NCBI RefSeq assembly: GCF_002198665.1
Contig: NZ_MWLM01000064.1
Coordinates: 20,143-84,142, forward strand
DNA: 64,000 nt
From: Novosphingobium sp. B 225
GTDB lineage: Bacteria; Pseudomonadota; Alphaproteobacteria; Sphingomonadales; Sphingomonadaceae
Reading direction: 5' to 3'
The first letter of the stretch is position 1, and each line of letters begins with the position of its first letter. Shown in pieces: positions 35,330-43,472 of the stretch. The notes beneath the pieces are model-generated. The model was not told the origin of the DNA, ran no database searches, and saw nothing but the letters and a program-made list of their open reading frames with translations. The translations under genes were made by a program, and so were the position numbers.

Positions 35330-36492
35330 TGCAGCTCGCTTACACCCCCGAACAACAGGCATTCCGGGCCGAAGTGCGCGCCTGGATGCAGGCGCACGTG
35401 CCCAAGGAACCGCTCGTCACGCTGGAATGCCGCGAAGGCTATGACCAGCATGTTGAGTGGGAACGCACGCTCGCCAGCGGGAACTGGGGCATGGTCACCT
35501 GGCCCGAACAGTTCGGCGGGCGCGGGCTGGACCTGATCCAGTGGCTGATCTTCGAAGAAGAGTATTTCGCCGCCGGCGGCCCCAACCGGGCCAACCAGAA
35601 CGGCATCTTCCTGCTCGGCCCGACGATCATGGAATTCGGCACCGAGGAGCAGAAGGCGCGCTTTCTGACCCCGATGGCCAAGGGCGAGGTGATCTGGGCG
35701 CAGGCCTGGTCCGAACCCGGCGCGGGCAGCGACATGGCCGCGATTCAGTCCAAGGCGGTGCGCGACGGCGATCACTACGTCATCACCGGGCAAAAGACCT
35801 GGTCGAGCCGCGCGGCCTTTGCCGATTGGGGCTTTGGCATCTTCCGCACCGATCCTGACAGCAAGCGCCACAAGGGGCTGACCTTCATCCTGTTCGATCT
35901 GAACAGCCCGGGCATTACCCGCCGCCCGATCCGCCAGCTGCACGGCGACACCGGCTTTGCCGAACTGTTCTTTGACGAAGTGCGGGTGCCGGTGGAAAAT
36001 TGCCTGGCGGGCGAAGGGCAGGGCTGGAACGTCGCCATGGCCACCGCCGGGTTCGAACGCGGGCTGATGCTGCGCTCGCCGGGGCGGTTTCAGGCGACGG
36101 CGAAGCGGCTGGTGGAACTGTACCGTCAGAACGCCGACAAGGCCTCACCCGCCGCGCGCGAAGCCGTGGTGCAGGCGTGGGGGGCGACGCAGGCCTATGC
36201 CTACAACACCTATGCCGTCGCGGCGAAGATCATGGCCGGGGGCAAGATCGGCGCGGAGGCGAGCCTCAACAAGATCTTCTGGTCCGAATTGGACCGCGCG
36301 ATGCACCGCACCGCGATGCAGCTGCTGGGCGCGGCGGCAGAGCTGAAGCGGTTCGCCGATGGCTCGGTCAACCAGTGGCTCGAAGGCTATATCTTTTCGC
36401 TGTCCGGCCCGATCTATGCCGGGTCGAACGAGGTGCAGCGCAATATCACGGCGGAGCGTCTGCTCGGCTTGCCGCGGGTGGGAGCGGGCTGA
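35329..36492 (+). CDS. Acyl-CoA dehydrogenase, large partner of a heteromeric pair
   Basis: A 387-residue ACAD: WPEQFGGRGL, AQAWSEPGAGSDMAAIQ and VITGQKTWSSRAAFAD (FAD contacts), and a C-terminal GPIYAGSNEVQRNITAERLLGLPR. The position of the canonical catalytic Glu (YEG) is YAG, as expected for heteromeric steroid ACADs that place the base elsewhere. With the next gene it probably forms an alpha2beta2 enzyme like IpdE1-IpdE2/FadE31-33, acting on HIP-pathway CoA esters. It overlaps the neighbours by one base on both sides. Confidence 0.85.
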   Translation: MQLAYTPEQQAFRAEVRAWMQAHVPKEPLVTLECREGYDQHVEWERTLASGNWGMVTWPEQFGGRGLDLIQWLIFEEEYFAAGGPNRANQNGIFLLGPTIMEFGTEEQKARFLTPMAKGEVIWAQAWSEPGAGSDMAAIQSKAVRDGDHYVITGQKTWSSRAAFADWGFGIFRTDPDSKRHKGLTFILFDLNSPGITRRPIRQLHGDTGFAELFFDEVRVPVENCLAGEGQGWNVAMATAGFERGLMLRSPGRFQATAKRLVELYRQNADKASPAAREAVVQAWGATQAYAYNTYAVAAKIMAGGKIGAEASLNKIFWSELDRAMHRTAMQLLGAAAELKRFADGSVNQWLEGYIFSLSGPIYAGSNEVQRNITAERLLGLPRVGAG

Positions 36493-37472
36493 TGGACTTC
36501 CGTTTCTCCGACGATCAACTGAACCTTGCCGAAGGGGTGCGTGATTACCTGAGCGGCACGCACGGCCCGGAAGTGCTGCGGCGTCTGGACGAGCACGGCA
36601 ACCGCGATCCCGCGATCTGGCAAGGGCTGGTCCAAATGGGCCTGACCGGGCTGTGCGTACCCGAAGCACAAGGCGGGCTGGGCATGGGCCTGCCCGAAGC
36701 CGCGCTGATCGCTGCTGAATGCGGGCGGGCGTGTCTGGCCGAACCGCTGGTCGATACCGCCTTTGTCGGCGTGCCCTGGCTGGTGGCGCAGGGTCAGCTG
36801 GGCGGGCTGGAAGACGTGGTGGCCGGCTCCCGGCGGATTGCCGTGGCCCACGCGATCAACCCGTGGGAGGCCGATGGTGACGGGGCAGCGCTGACCAGCG
36901 TCGACCCTCTCAGGAACCTATCCGTTCGTGTCGAGCGTAGTCGAGACACGTCAGCGCCGGGCGTCTCGACTACGCTCGACGCGAACGGAGAGGGGGATGA
37001 TTTGCTCCTCAACCTTGGCGCCTTGATGTCCGCCGCGCAGCTGGTCGGACTGGCCGACGCCATGCTGGACCAGGCAGTCGAATATGCCAAGATCCGCACC
37101 CAGTTCGGTCAGCCGGTGGGGGCGTTTCAGGCGCTCAAGCACCAGCTCGCCAATTGCTCGGTCGCGATCGAGTTCGCCAAGCCGGTGGTCTGGCGCGCGG
37201 CCTCGGCGCTGGAGCACGGGCTGGAAAGCGCCCCGGTCCACGTCAGCCATGCGAAGGTCGCAGCCACCGATGCCGCGATGCTGACCGCCGAAACCGCGAT
37301 CCAGGTCCACGGGGCCATGGGCTATACCTACGAGGTCGATCTGCACTTCTGGATGAAGCGCAGCTGGGCGCTGTGCGGCGCCTGGGGGGATCGGGCCTTT
37401 CACTTGAAGCGGGTCGATGATGCGGTGCTCGGCGGCGCCCTGCCGATCGGCCCGCAGCACACTTTTGCGTGA
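36492..37472 (+). CDS. Acyl-CoA dehydrogenase, small partner, carrying an in-frame palindromic repeat
   Basis: A 326-residue ACAD-type subunit: MDFRFSDDQLNLAEGVRDYL, GLTGLCVPEAQGGLGMGLPE, AVEYAKIRTQFGQPVGAFQALKH (as two motifs) and ETAIQVHGAMGYTYEVDLHF. Between LTSVDPL and LLLNLGALMSAAQLVG lies a stretch (RNLSVRVERSRDTSAPGVST and following) encoded by a 67-bp genomic palindrome at 36922-36988. This makes a surface-loop insertion of about 25-30 residues without a frameshift. It is the likely partner of the preceding ACAD (IpdE2/FadE32-33-like). Function is presumably retained because the frame and core motifs are intact. Confidence 0.83.
   Translation: MDFRFSDDQLNLAEGVRDYLSGTHGPEVLRRLDEHGNRDPAIWQGLVQMGLTGLCVPEAQGGLGMGLPEAALIAAECGRACLAEPLVDTAFVGVPWLVAQGQLGGLEDVVAGSRRIAVAHAINPWEADGDGAALTSVDPLRNLSVRVERSRDTSAPGVSTTLDANGEGDDLLLNLGALMSAAQLVGLADAMLDQAVEYAKIRTQFGQPVGAFQALKHQLANCSVAIEFAKPVVWRAASALEHGLESAPVHVSHAKVAATDAAMLTAETAIQVHGAMGYTYEVDLHFWMKRSWALCGAWGDRAFHLKRVDDAVLGGALPIGPQHTFA
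36922..36988. repeat. 67-bp palindromic repeat inside an acyl-CoA dehydrogenase gene
   Basis: Left arm CCGTTCGTGTCGAGCGTAGT continues with CGAGACAC; the right arm is its inverted copy ending CTCGACGCGAACGG at 36988. The same element occurs between genes at 42560-42624 and 53332-53403. The trailing GAGAGGGGG is also shared with the last copy, so the inserted unit extends a few bases beyond 36988. Confidence 0.9.
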
Positions 37473-37480
37473 GGAAACCA

Positions 37481-38632
37481 ATGGCTGAAGCCTATATCAT
37501 CGACGCTGTGCGCACCCCGATCGGGCGCAAGAAGGGCAGCCTTGCCGGGGTCCACCCCGCCGATCTTGGCGCGCACCCGATCAAGGCGCTGGTGGAGCGG
37601 ACCGGGATCGACGCCAATCTGGTGGACGATGTCGTTTGGGGCTGCTGCGACACGATCGGCCCGCAGGCGGGTGACATCGGCCGCACCGTCTGGCTGGTCG
37701 CGGGCCTGCCGCAGCACGTGCCGGGGACGACGATTGACCGCCAGTGCGGATCGAGCCAGCAGGCGCTGCACTTTGCCGCGCAGGGCGTGATGAGCGGGAC
37801 GCAGGATCTGGTCGTCGCGGGCGGATCGCAGGCGATGAACGCGATTCCAATTTCGGCGGCGATGCTGGCGGCGGAACCCTATGGCTTTTCCAACCCGTTC
37901 AACACCTCGCCCGGCTGGGTCGCGCGCTATGGCGACGGGATCCTCAACCAGATCAATTCGGCGGAAATGATCGCGGCGAAGTGGGGCCTGACCCGCGCGG
38001 AAATGGAAGCATTTGCGGTCGCCAGCCACCAGCGCGCCCAGGCAGCGCAGGACAACGGCTGGTTCGATGCCGAAATCGCGCCGATGGCGGAACTGGCCAT
38101 GGATGAGACGATCCGTCCGGCGACTTCGCTTGAAGGCCTCGCCGGTCTGCGCACGGTGCAGGACGGCGGGATCATCACCGCCGGGATTTCCAGCCAGAAC
38201 TGCGATGGTGCGGCGGCGATGCTGGTCGCCAGCGAACGGGCGGTGAAGGAACACAACCTCAAACCGCGCGCCCGCGTCCACCACATCTCAGTCCGGGCCG
38301 ACGATCCGGTGTGGATGCTGACCGCGCCGATTCCGGCGACCGAATATGCCTTGAAAAAGGCTGGGATGAGTGTGGCTGACATCGATCTGTTCGAATGCAA
38401 CGAGGCGTTCGCCAGCGTGCCGATGGCCTGGATGAAGCAGCTCGGCATTCCGCATGAGAAGGTCAACATTCACGGCGGCGCGATCGCGCTGGGCCATCCG
38501 CTGGGCGCCACTGGCGCACGGCTGATGACCACCATGCTGAACGCACTGGAACGCACCGGCGGCCGCTATGGCCTGCAGACCATGTGCGAAGGCGGCGGGC
38601 AGGCCAACGTCACGATTATCGAGAGGTTGTAA
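37481..38632 (+). CDS. fadA6: Thiolase (FadA6-type)
   Basis: A 383-residue acetyl-CoA acyltransferase. Catalytic Cys is in VDRQCGSSQQALHF (about residue 87), the His in NIHGGAIALGHPLGATGARL and the second Cys in TMCEGGGQANVTIIERL. The close parallel to actinobacterial FadA6 and the neighbourhood fit the thiolysis of the ring-opened MOODA-CoA intermediate. Start at ATG 37481 with AGGAAA 6 bases before it; a GTG at 37469 overlapping the previous stop is an alternative. It overlaps the next SDR start (TAATG). Confidence 0.9.
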   Translation: MAEAYIIDAVRTPIGRKKGSLAGVHPADLGAHPIKALVERTGIDANLVDDVVWGCCDTIGPQAGDIGRTVWLVAGLPQHVPGTTIDRQCGSSQQALHFAAQGVMSGTQDLVVAGGSQAMNAIPISAAMLAAEPYGFSNPFNTSPGWVARYGDGILNQINSAEMIAAKWGLTRAEMEAFAVASHQRAQAAQDNGWFDAEIAPMAELAMDETIRPATSLEGLAGLRTVQDGGIITAGISSQNCDGAAAMLVASERAVKEHNLKPRARVHHISVRADDPVWMLTAPIPATEYALKKAGMSVADIDLFECNEAFASVPMAWMKQLGIPHEKVNIHGGAIALGHPLGATGARLMTTMLNALERTGGRYGLQTMCEGGGQANVTIIERL

Positions 38633-39537
38633 TGGGTATTTGCGAAGGACGCACTGTCATCATCACCGGGGCCGCGCGCGGGCTGGGCCGGGCCTATGCC
38701 CTGGCTTTTGGCGCGGAAGGCGCGAACGTGGTGGTCAACGACATCGGCACCTCGCTCAGCGGGGAAGGGCGCGATACCAGCGCGGCGGACGGCGTTGTGG
38801 CGGAAATCAAGGCCGCTGGCGGGCAGGCCGTGGCCAATTACGAAGACATTACCGATTGGGATGCCGCCGGGCGGATCGTCCAATGCGCGCTCGATGCGTT
38901 TGGCGACCTGCATGTGGTGGTCAACAACGCCGGGATCGTGCGCGACCGGATGTTCGTTTCCGCCACGCTAGAGGAATGGGACGCGACCATGCACGTCCAC
39001 TTGCGCGGGCATTTCTGCCTCAGCCGTCATGCGGTGAACTATTGGCGGGAAAAGCAGAAGGGCGGTGCGAACCCTGATGCGCGGATCATCAACACCTCGT
39101 CCGGTGCAGGGCTGCAGGGCAGCATCGCACAGGCGGCCTATTCAACCGCAAAGGGCGGGATCGCATCGCTGACGCTGGTTCAGGCGGCGGAACTGGGTCG
39201 CTATGGCATCACTGCCAATGCGCTCGCTCCCTCGGCCCGCACCCGCATGACCGAACAGGCCTTTGCCGACAAGATGGCGACCGAAGGCCAGCAGTTCGAC
39301 GTGATGGACCCGGCCAATATCGCCCCGACCGTGGTCTGGCTCGGCAGCGCGGAAAGCGCGGACGTTACCGGCTGCGTGTTCGAACTCGAAGGCGGCAAGA
39401 TCATGCTGGAAGACGGCTGGCGCGAAGGCCCGGTGGTGGACAAGGGGGCGCAATGGGCCCCGGCAGAGGTTGGCGCGGCGGTTGAACAGCTGATCGCCGC
39501 GCGGGTTCAGCCGCGCAAGGTGTGGGGGACCGCGTGA
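38632..39537 (+). CDS. SDR of the HSD17B4-like/Rv3548c type
   Basis: A 301-residue SDR starting MGICEGRTVIITGAARGLGR, with VVNNAGIVRDRMFV, Ser in NTSSGAGLQGS, YSTAK as catalytic pair and a C-terminal extension (FELEGGKIMLEDGWREGP, then ending ARVQPRKVWGTA). The extension resembles 3-hydroxyacyl-CoA dehydrogenases of the 17-beta-HSD4 group and the SDR of the actinobacterial HIP region. It probably oxidises a beta-hydroxyacyl-CoA intermediate. It is coupled to fadA6 and to the following ACAD by one-base overlaps. Confidence 0.83.
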   Translation: MGICEGRTVIITGAARGLGRAYALAFGAEGANVVVNDIGTSLSGEGRDTSAADGVVAEIKAAGGQAVANYEDITDWDAAGRIVQCALDAFGDLHVVVNNAGIVRDRMFVSATLEEWDATMHVHLRGHFCLSRHAVNYWREKQKGGANPDARIINTSSGAGLQGSIAQAAYSTAKGGIASLTLVQAAELGRYGITANALAPSARTRMTEQAFADKMATEGQQFDVMDPANIAPTVVWLGSAESADVTGCVFELEGGKIMLEDGWREGPVVDKGAQWAPAEVGAAVEQLIAARVQPRKVWGTA

Positions 39538-40592
39538 TGCATTTCGCATTCACCGAAGAACAGGCGATGATCGCCGAAACCGTGAAGCAGTTCTTCACGG
39601 AAAACGCCACCAGCCTCCGCACCCGGGCGGCCATGGCCACTGACGGGATCGACCGCGCGCTGTGGGCCAGCTTCTGCGCCGAACTCGGCCTGGCGGGCAT
39701 CGGCATTGCCGAAGAACTGGGCGGCGCGGGCCTTGGTATGGTCGAACTGGCAATTGTGGCCGAAGCTGCCGGCGGCCAGGTGGCGGCCTTGCCTTTGTTG
39801 GGCCACGCCATGGCCGCGCGGGCGATCGCTGCCGGTGGCAGCGCGGCGCAGCAGGGCGATTGGTTGTCCAAGCTGCTTTCGGGTGAGGCCATTGCGGTGT
39901 GCGAGGGCTCGCACAGCCTGACCTGCACCGATGGCAAGCTCAGCGGCACAATGGACTGCGTGCCCCATGGCGGCATTGCCGACTTGTTCGTGATCGTTGC
40001 GCCGGGCCAGGCCTGGCTGGTGCGCGCCGATGCGCCTGGGCTGTCTGTGACCAGTCATGTCACGATGGATCAGACCCGGCCTCTCGCAACATTGCAGTTC
40101 GACGGCGTTGCTGCCGACGCGCTGGCCGATCCTGCCGCCGCGCTTGCCGTGGTGCCGCAGACCGGCTGGATCGTCACCGCCGCCGAGGCCCTCGGCGTAG
40201 CACAGGCCTCGCTCGACCTGACAGTCGGTTATGCGAAGGAGCGGGTGCAATTCGGGCGGGCGATCGGTTCGTTTCAGGCCTACAAACACCGGCTGGCGGA
40301 CATGATGATCGAGATCGAACAGGCCCGCAGCGCGGTCTATTGGGCGGCCTGCGCAGTCGACGAGGGGGCAGAGGAAGCGGCCATTGCCTTGCATTCGGCC
40401 AAGAGTTTTGCCGCCGACACTGCCTTCATGTGCGCGGGCAACATGATCCAGCTGCACGGCGGGATCGGCTTTACCTGGGAACACGATGCCCACCTGTACT
40501 TCAAGCGCGCCCGTGCGCTCCAGTCGATGCTGGGCCACGGCGATTGGCACCGCGAACAGGTGGCCACGATGATTTTGGGAGCAGCGGCATGA
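39537..40592 (+). CDS. Acyl-CoA dehydrogenase, small partner of second pair
   Basis: A 351-residue ACAD-like subunit: MHFAFTEEQAMIAETVKQFF, GLAGIGIAEELGGAGLGMVE, YAKERVQFGRAIGSFQAYKH (two adjacent motifs) and NMIQLHGGIGFTWEHDAHLY. It is shorter at the centre than canonical ACADs, typical for subunits of alpha2beta2 steroid dehydrogenases. It overlaps the FadE30-like gene by 4 bases (ATGA) and probably pairs with it, although actinobacterial FadE30 is not known to need this partner. Confidence 0.82.
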   Translation: MHFAFTEEQAMIAETVKQFFTENATSLRTRAAMATDGIDRALWASFCAELGLAGIGIAEELGGAGLGMVELAIVAEAAGGQVAALPLLGHAMAARAIAAGGSAAQQGDWLSKLLSGEAIAVCEGSHSLTCTDGKLSGTMDCVPHGGIADLFVIVAPGQAWLVRADAPGLSVTSHVTMDQTRPLATLQFDGVAADALADPAAALAVVPQTGWIVTAAEALGVAQASLDLTVGYAKERVQFGRAIGSFQAYKHRLADMMIEIEQARSAVYWAACAVDEGAEEAAIALHSAKSFAADTAFMCAGNMIQLHGGIGFTWEHDAHLYFKRARALQSMLGHGDWHREQVATMILGAAA

Positions 40593-41767
40593 AGCTCGGT
40601 TTCTCGCCTGAGGAAGAACTGTTCCGCGCCGAATGTGCTGACTGGCTGCAAGGCCAGATGGCCGGCGAATTCAAGGACATCAAAGGCATCACCACGCTGA
40701 CCGCCAAGGCGGAACGGCGCAAGGAATGGGAGCAACAGCTCGCCGCGCACAAATGGTCGTGCATCGGCTGGCCGAGCCAGTGGGGCGGGCGCGACGCGAC
40801 GCTCGCGCAGCAGGTAATCTTTGCCGAAGAATATGCCCGTGCGGGCGTGCCGGGGCGGGTTAATCACATCGGCATCGAACTGGCCGGGCCGACCATCCTG
40901 ACCTTTGGTACCGAACAGCAGAAGGCGCGCTTTCTGCCGGGGATCGCGGCCGGGCAGACGATCTTCTGCCAGGGCTTTTCCGAACCCGGCGCGGGCTCCG
41001 ATCTCGCTTCGGTCCGCACCAAGGGGCGGCTGGAAGACGGCGAGTGGGTGGTGAATGGCCAGAAGATCTGGACCAGTCTGGCGCACATTTCCGACTGGAT
41101 CTTCGTCGTCACCCGCACCGAAGAGGGATCGAAGGGCCCCAAGGGCCTGTCGTTCCTGATGATGGATGTGAAGCAGCCCGGGATCGAGATCCGCGGGATC
41201 AAGCAGATCAACGGCGACGCCGAATTCAACGAAACCTTCTTCACCGATGCGCGCTGCCCGGCGGACAGCCTGATCGGCGCGGTCGGCGATGGCTGGAAGA
41301 TCGCCATGGGCCTGCTGGCGTTTGAGCGGGGGGTTTCCACGCTGGGCCAGCAGATGGCCTTCCGCAATGAACTCGACGCGATCATCGCTGCGGCCAAGGC
41401 GAACGGGCAGGCCAGCAATCCGCTGATCCGCCAGCGGATTGCCAAGGCAGAAATCGGCCTGCGGCTGATGCGTTACGGCGCGCTGCGGATGCTGTCGAAC
41501 ACCGATCATTCCAAGATCGACGGCGCGGCGCTGACTTACAAGATCCAGTGGGCCACCTGGCGGCGCAGCCTGGGCGAACTGGCGATGGACGTGCTAGGGC
41601 AGGCCGGGGAAGTGGCTGAGGGCAGCGAATACGAGTGGGGCATGCTGCCCAACCTGTTCCTCTTCAGCCGCAGCGACACAATCTATGGCGGCACCAACCA
41701 GATCCAGCGCAACCTGATCGCCGAACGCGGTCTGGGCATGCCGCGCGAACCGAGGGGTGATTTGTGA
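40589..41767 (+). CDS. fadE30: Acyl-CoA dehydrogenase, FadE30-like
   Basis: A 392-residue ACAD: AGEFKDIKGI, KWSCIGWPSQWGGRD, CQGFSEPGAGSDLASVRTKG, GQKIWTSLAHISDW and FERGVSTLGQQMAF match the FadE30 group, which dehydrogenates 5-OH-HIP-CoA. The C-terminus SDTIYGGTNQIQRNLIAERG has Gly at the canonical Glu position. Immediate downstream ipdF (GTGA overlap) mirrors the ipdF-fadE30-fadD3 neighbourhood of Mycobacterium, which strengthens the call. Confidence 0.85.
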   Translation: MKLGFSPEEELFRAECADWLQGQMAGEFKDIKGITTLTAKAERRKEWEQQLAAHKWSCIGWPSQWGGRDATLAQQVIFAEEYARAGVPGRVNHIGIELAGPTILTFGTEQQKARFLPGIAAGQTIFCQGFSEPGAGSDLASVRTKGRLEDGEWVVNGQKIWTSLAHISDWIFVVTRTEEGSKGPKGLSFLMMDVKQPGIEIRGIKQINGDAEFNETFFTDARCPADSLIGAVGDGWKIAMGLLAFERGVSTLGQQMAFRNELDAIIAAAKANGQASNPLIRQRIAKAEIGLRLMRYGALRMLSNTDHSKIDGAALTYKIQWATWRRSLGELAMDVLGQAGEVAEGSEYEWGMLPNLFLFSRSDTIYGGTNQIQRNLIAERGLGMPREPRGDL

Positions 41768-42546
41768 GCCTTATCCCGACTTATCCCGAACCCCGCGGCC
41801 TGCTGAAAGGCAAGACCGTGGTGGTCACCGCCGCCGCCGGCACGGGCATCGGTTATTCCGCTGCCAAACGCGCTGCGGAAGAAGGCGCGACCGTGCTGAT
41901 CAGCGATTTCCATGAACGCCGTCTTGGTGAAGCGGCGGACCGGATCGCGGCGGAAACCGGTCTTGCCCGGCCCGCGACCGTGGTTTGCGATGTCACCAGT
42001 CAGGACCAGGTCGATGCGCTGCACGCCGCCGCGCTGAAAGAGCTGGGCCGGATCGACGTGCTGATCAACAATGCTGGCCTCGGCGGCGAAGTCGATGTGG
42101 TCGACATGACCGATGAGCAGTGGTTCCGTGTGCTCGACGTCACGCTTAATTCGGTGTTCCGGATGAGCCGGGCTTTCCTGCCCGCGATGTACGCGCAGCA
42201 AAGCGGCGTGGTGGTCAACAACGCCTCGGTGCTGGGCTGGCGCGCGCAAAAGGGACAGGCGCACTATGCTGCAGCCAAAGCCGGGGTGATGGCCTTTACC
42301 CGCTGCTCTGCGGTTGAGGCCGCCGAACATGGCGTGCGGATCAACGCCGTCGCGCCATCGATCGCGATGCACGCGTTTCTGGCCAAAGTGACCACGGATG
42401 AACTTCTGGCCGAACTGTCGAGCAAGGAAGCCTTCGGCCGCCCGGCGGAAGTTTGGGAAGTGGCCAACGTGATGATGTTCCTCGCCTCTGACCTGTCGAG
42501 TTATATGACCGGAGAGGTCGTTTCGGTATCGAGCCAGCGGGCGTGA
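41764..42546 (+). CDS. ipdF: IpdF-type SDR of the HIP pathway
   Basis: A 260-residue SDR with the unusual cofactor loop VVVTAAAGTGIGYSAAKRA, SDFHERRLGEAADRI, NNAGLGGEVDVVDMTDEQW, VVNNASVLGWRAQKGQAHY and AAAKAG (Tyr-x-x-x-Lys). These segments parallel actinobacterial IpdF (Rv3559c) over their whole length. IpdF acts on the keto/hydroxy group of the HIP-CoA ring. Start is GTG at 41764. A palindromic repeat follows before the MaoC gene. Confidence 0.9.
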   Translation: MSLIPTYPEPRGLLKGKTVVVTAAAGTGIGYSAAKRAAEEGATVLISDFHERRLGEAADRIAAETGLARPATVVCDVTSQDQVDALHAAALKELGRIDVLINNAGLGGEVDVVDMTDEQWFRVLDVTLNSVFRMSRAFLPAMYAQQSGVVVNNASVLGWRAQKGQAHYAAAKAGVMAFTRCSAVEAAEHGVRINAVAPSIAMHAFLAKVTTDELLAELSSKEAFGRPAEVWEVANVMMFLASDLSSYMTGEVVSVSSQRA

Positions 42547-42559
42547 AAACGCTCCTCAT

Positions 42560-42624
42560 CCGTTCGTGTCGAGCGAAGTCGAGACACCTGCGCGCGGCAT
42601 CTCGACTTCGCTCGATGCGAACGG
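42560..42624. repeat. 65-bp palindromic repeat before the MaoC gene
   Basis: CCGTTCGTGTCGAGCGAAGT-CGAGACAC faces its inverted copy ending CTCGATGCGAACGG. The CGGGAGA at the right end serves as, or overlaps, the ribosome-binding site of the MaoC gene whose ATG is at 42635. Same family as 36922-36988 and 53332-53403. Confidence 0.88.
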
Positions 42625-42634
42625 GAGAATTTGA

Positions 42635-43096
42635 ATGACAAAAGTGTTTGAGAGCCCCCGCGATTTGATCGGCCAGGAAGGCACCGCACTCGGCCCGACC
42701 AACTGGCTTGCCATTGAACAGGACCGCGTCAACGGCTTTGCCGAAGTGACCGGCGATCACCAGTGGATCCACGTCGATGTCGACCGCGCGAAGGACGGCC
42801 CGTTCGGCGGGACCATCGCCCATGGCTATCTGACAATGAGCCTGGTCAACTTCTTCCTGCCCGACCTGATCGAAGTGCGCGGGTTCACCCACGCGGTCAA
42901 CGTCGGCGCGGACCGGTTACGGTTCCTCAGCCCCGTGAAAGTCGGCAGCCGCATTCGCGGGGTGGGCGAGATCGTCTCGGTCGAAGAGGTCAAAGGCGCG
43001 ATCCAGTCGGTCGTGCGCGTGACCGTGGAGATCGAGCATAGCGACAAGCCCGCCTGCGTTGTCGATACCATCAGCCGCTATTTTCCGGAGTCCTGA
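42635..43096 (+). CDS. MaoC-like (R)-enoyl-CoA hydratase
   Basis: A 153-residue hot-dog-fold hydratase: FAEVTGDHQWIHVDVDRAK carries the catalytic Asp/His pair of the hydratase-2 motif, followed by GPFGGTIAHGYLTMSL. It hydrates trans-2-enoyl-CoA to (R)-3-hydroxyacyl-CoA. Its likely substrate here is an unsaturated CoA ester made by one of the two ACAD pairs. The ribosome site comes from the end of the palindromic repeat just upstream. Confidence 0.88.
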   Translation: MTKVFESPRDLIGQEGTALGPTNWLAIEQDRVNGFAEVTGDHQWIHVDVDRAKDGPFGGTIAHGYLTMSLVNFFLPDLIEVRGFTHAVNVGADRLRFLSPVKVGSRIRGVGEIVSVEEVKGAIQSVVRVTVEIEHSDKPACVVDTISRYFPES

Positions 43097-43097
43097 C

Positions 43098-43472
43098 ATG
43101 TCCACACCCGAACAGATGCTCGCTGCCGTCCACGCCTATGTCGCCGCGTTCGACGCAGGCGATCCTGAGATGGCCGTGGCGATTTTTGCCGAGGATGCGG
43201 TGGTCGAGGACCCGGTCGGCACCCCGCTCAAGCGCGGGCATGAAGAGATCCGCGCGTTTTATGTTGCCTCGATGGCGACCGGCGCGAAGCTGGTGCTGGA
43301 CGGCCCGGTGCGCCTGGCCGAGGGGCATGCCGCCTTTGCCTTTCACGTGCCGTTGCACTTTGACGGGAAGGACATGGAAATCCACGTGATTGATACTTTT
43401 GCCTTCAATGCGGAGGGCAAAGTGCGCGAAATGCGGGCCTTCTTCGGCCCCGGTAACATGATCGCGAAATGA
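43098..43472 (+). CDS. ksi: Steroid delta-isomerase (ketosteroid isomerase)
   Basis: A 124-residue protein that parallels the classical Comamonas testosteroni enzyme from MSTPEQM to the end. Catalytic residues occur at the canonical numbers: Tyr14 (VHAYVAAF), Asp38 (VVEDPVG) and Asp99 (HVIDTFAF), with Tyr55 also kept. It moves the double bond of 3-keto-delta5-steroids to delta4, an early step in steroid breakdown. Its position between MaoC and fadD3 in a C/D-ring operon is direct evidence that the pathway's substrate is a steroid. The stop overlaps the fadD3 start. Confidence 0.93.
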   Translation: MSTPEQMLAAVHAYVAAFDAGDPEMAVAIFAEDAVVEDPVGTPLKRGHEEIRAFYVASMATGAKLVLDGPVRLAEGHAAFAFHVPLHFDGKDMEIHVIDTFAFNAEGKVREMRAFFGPGNMIAK

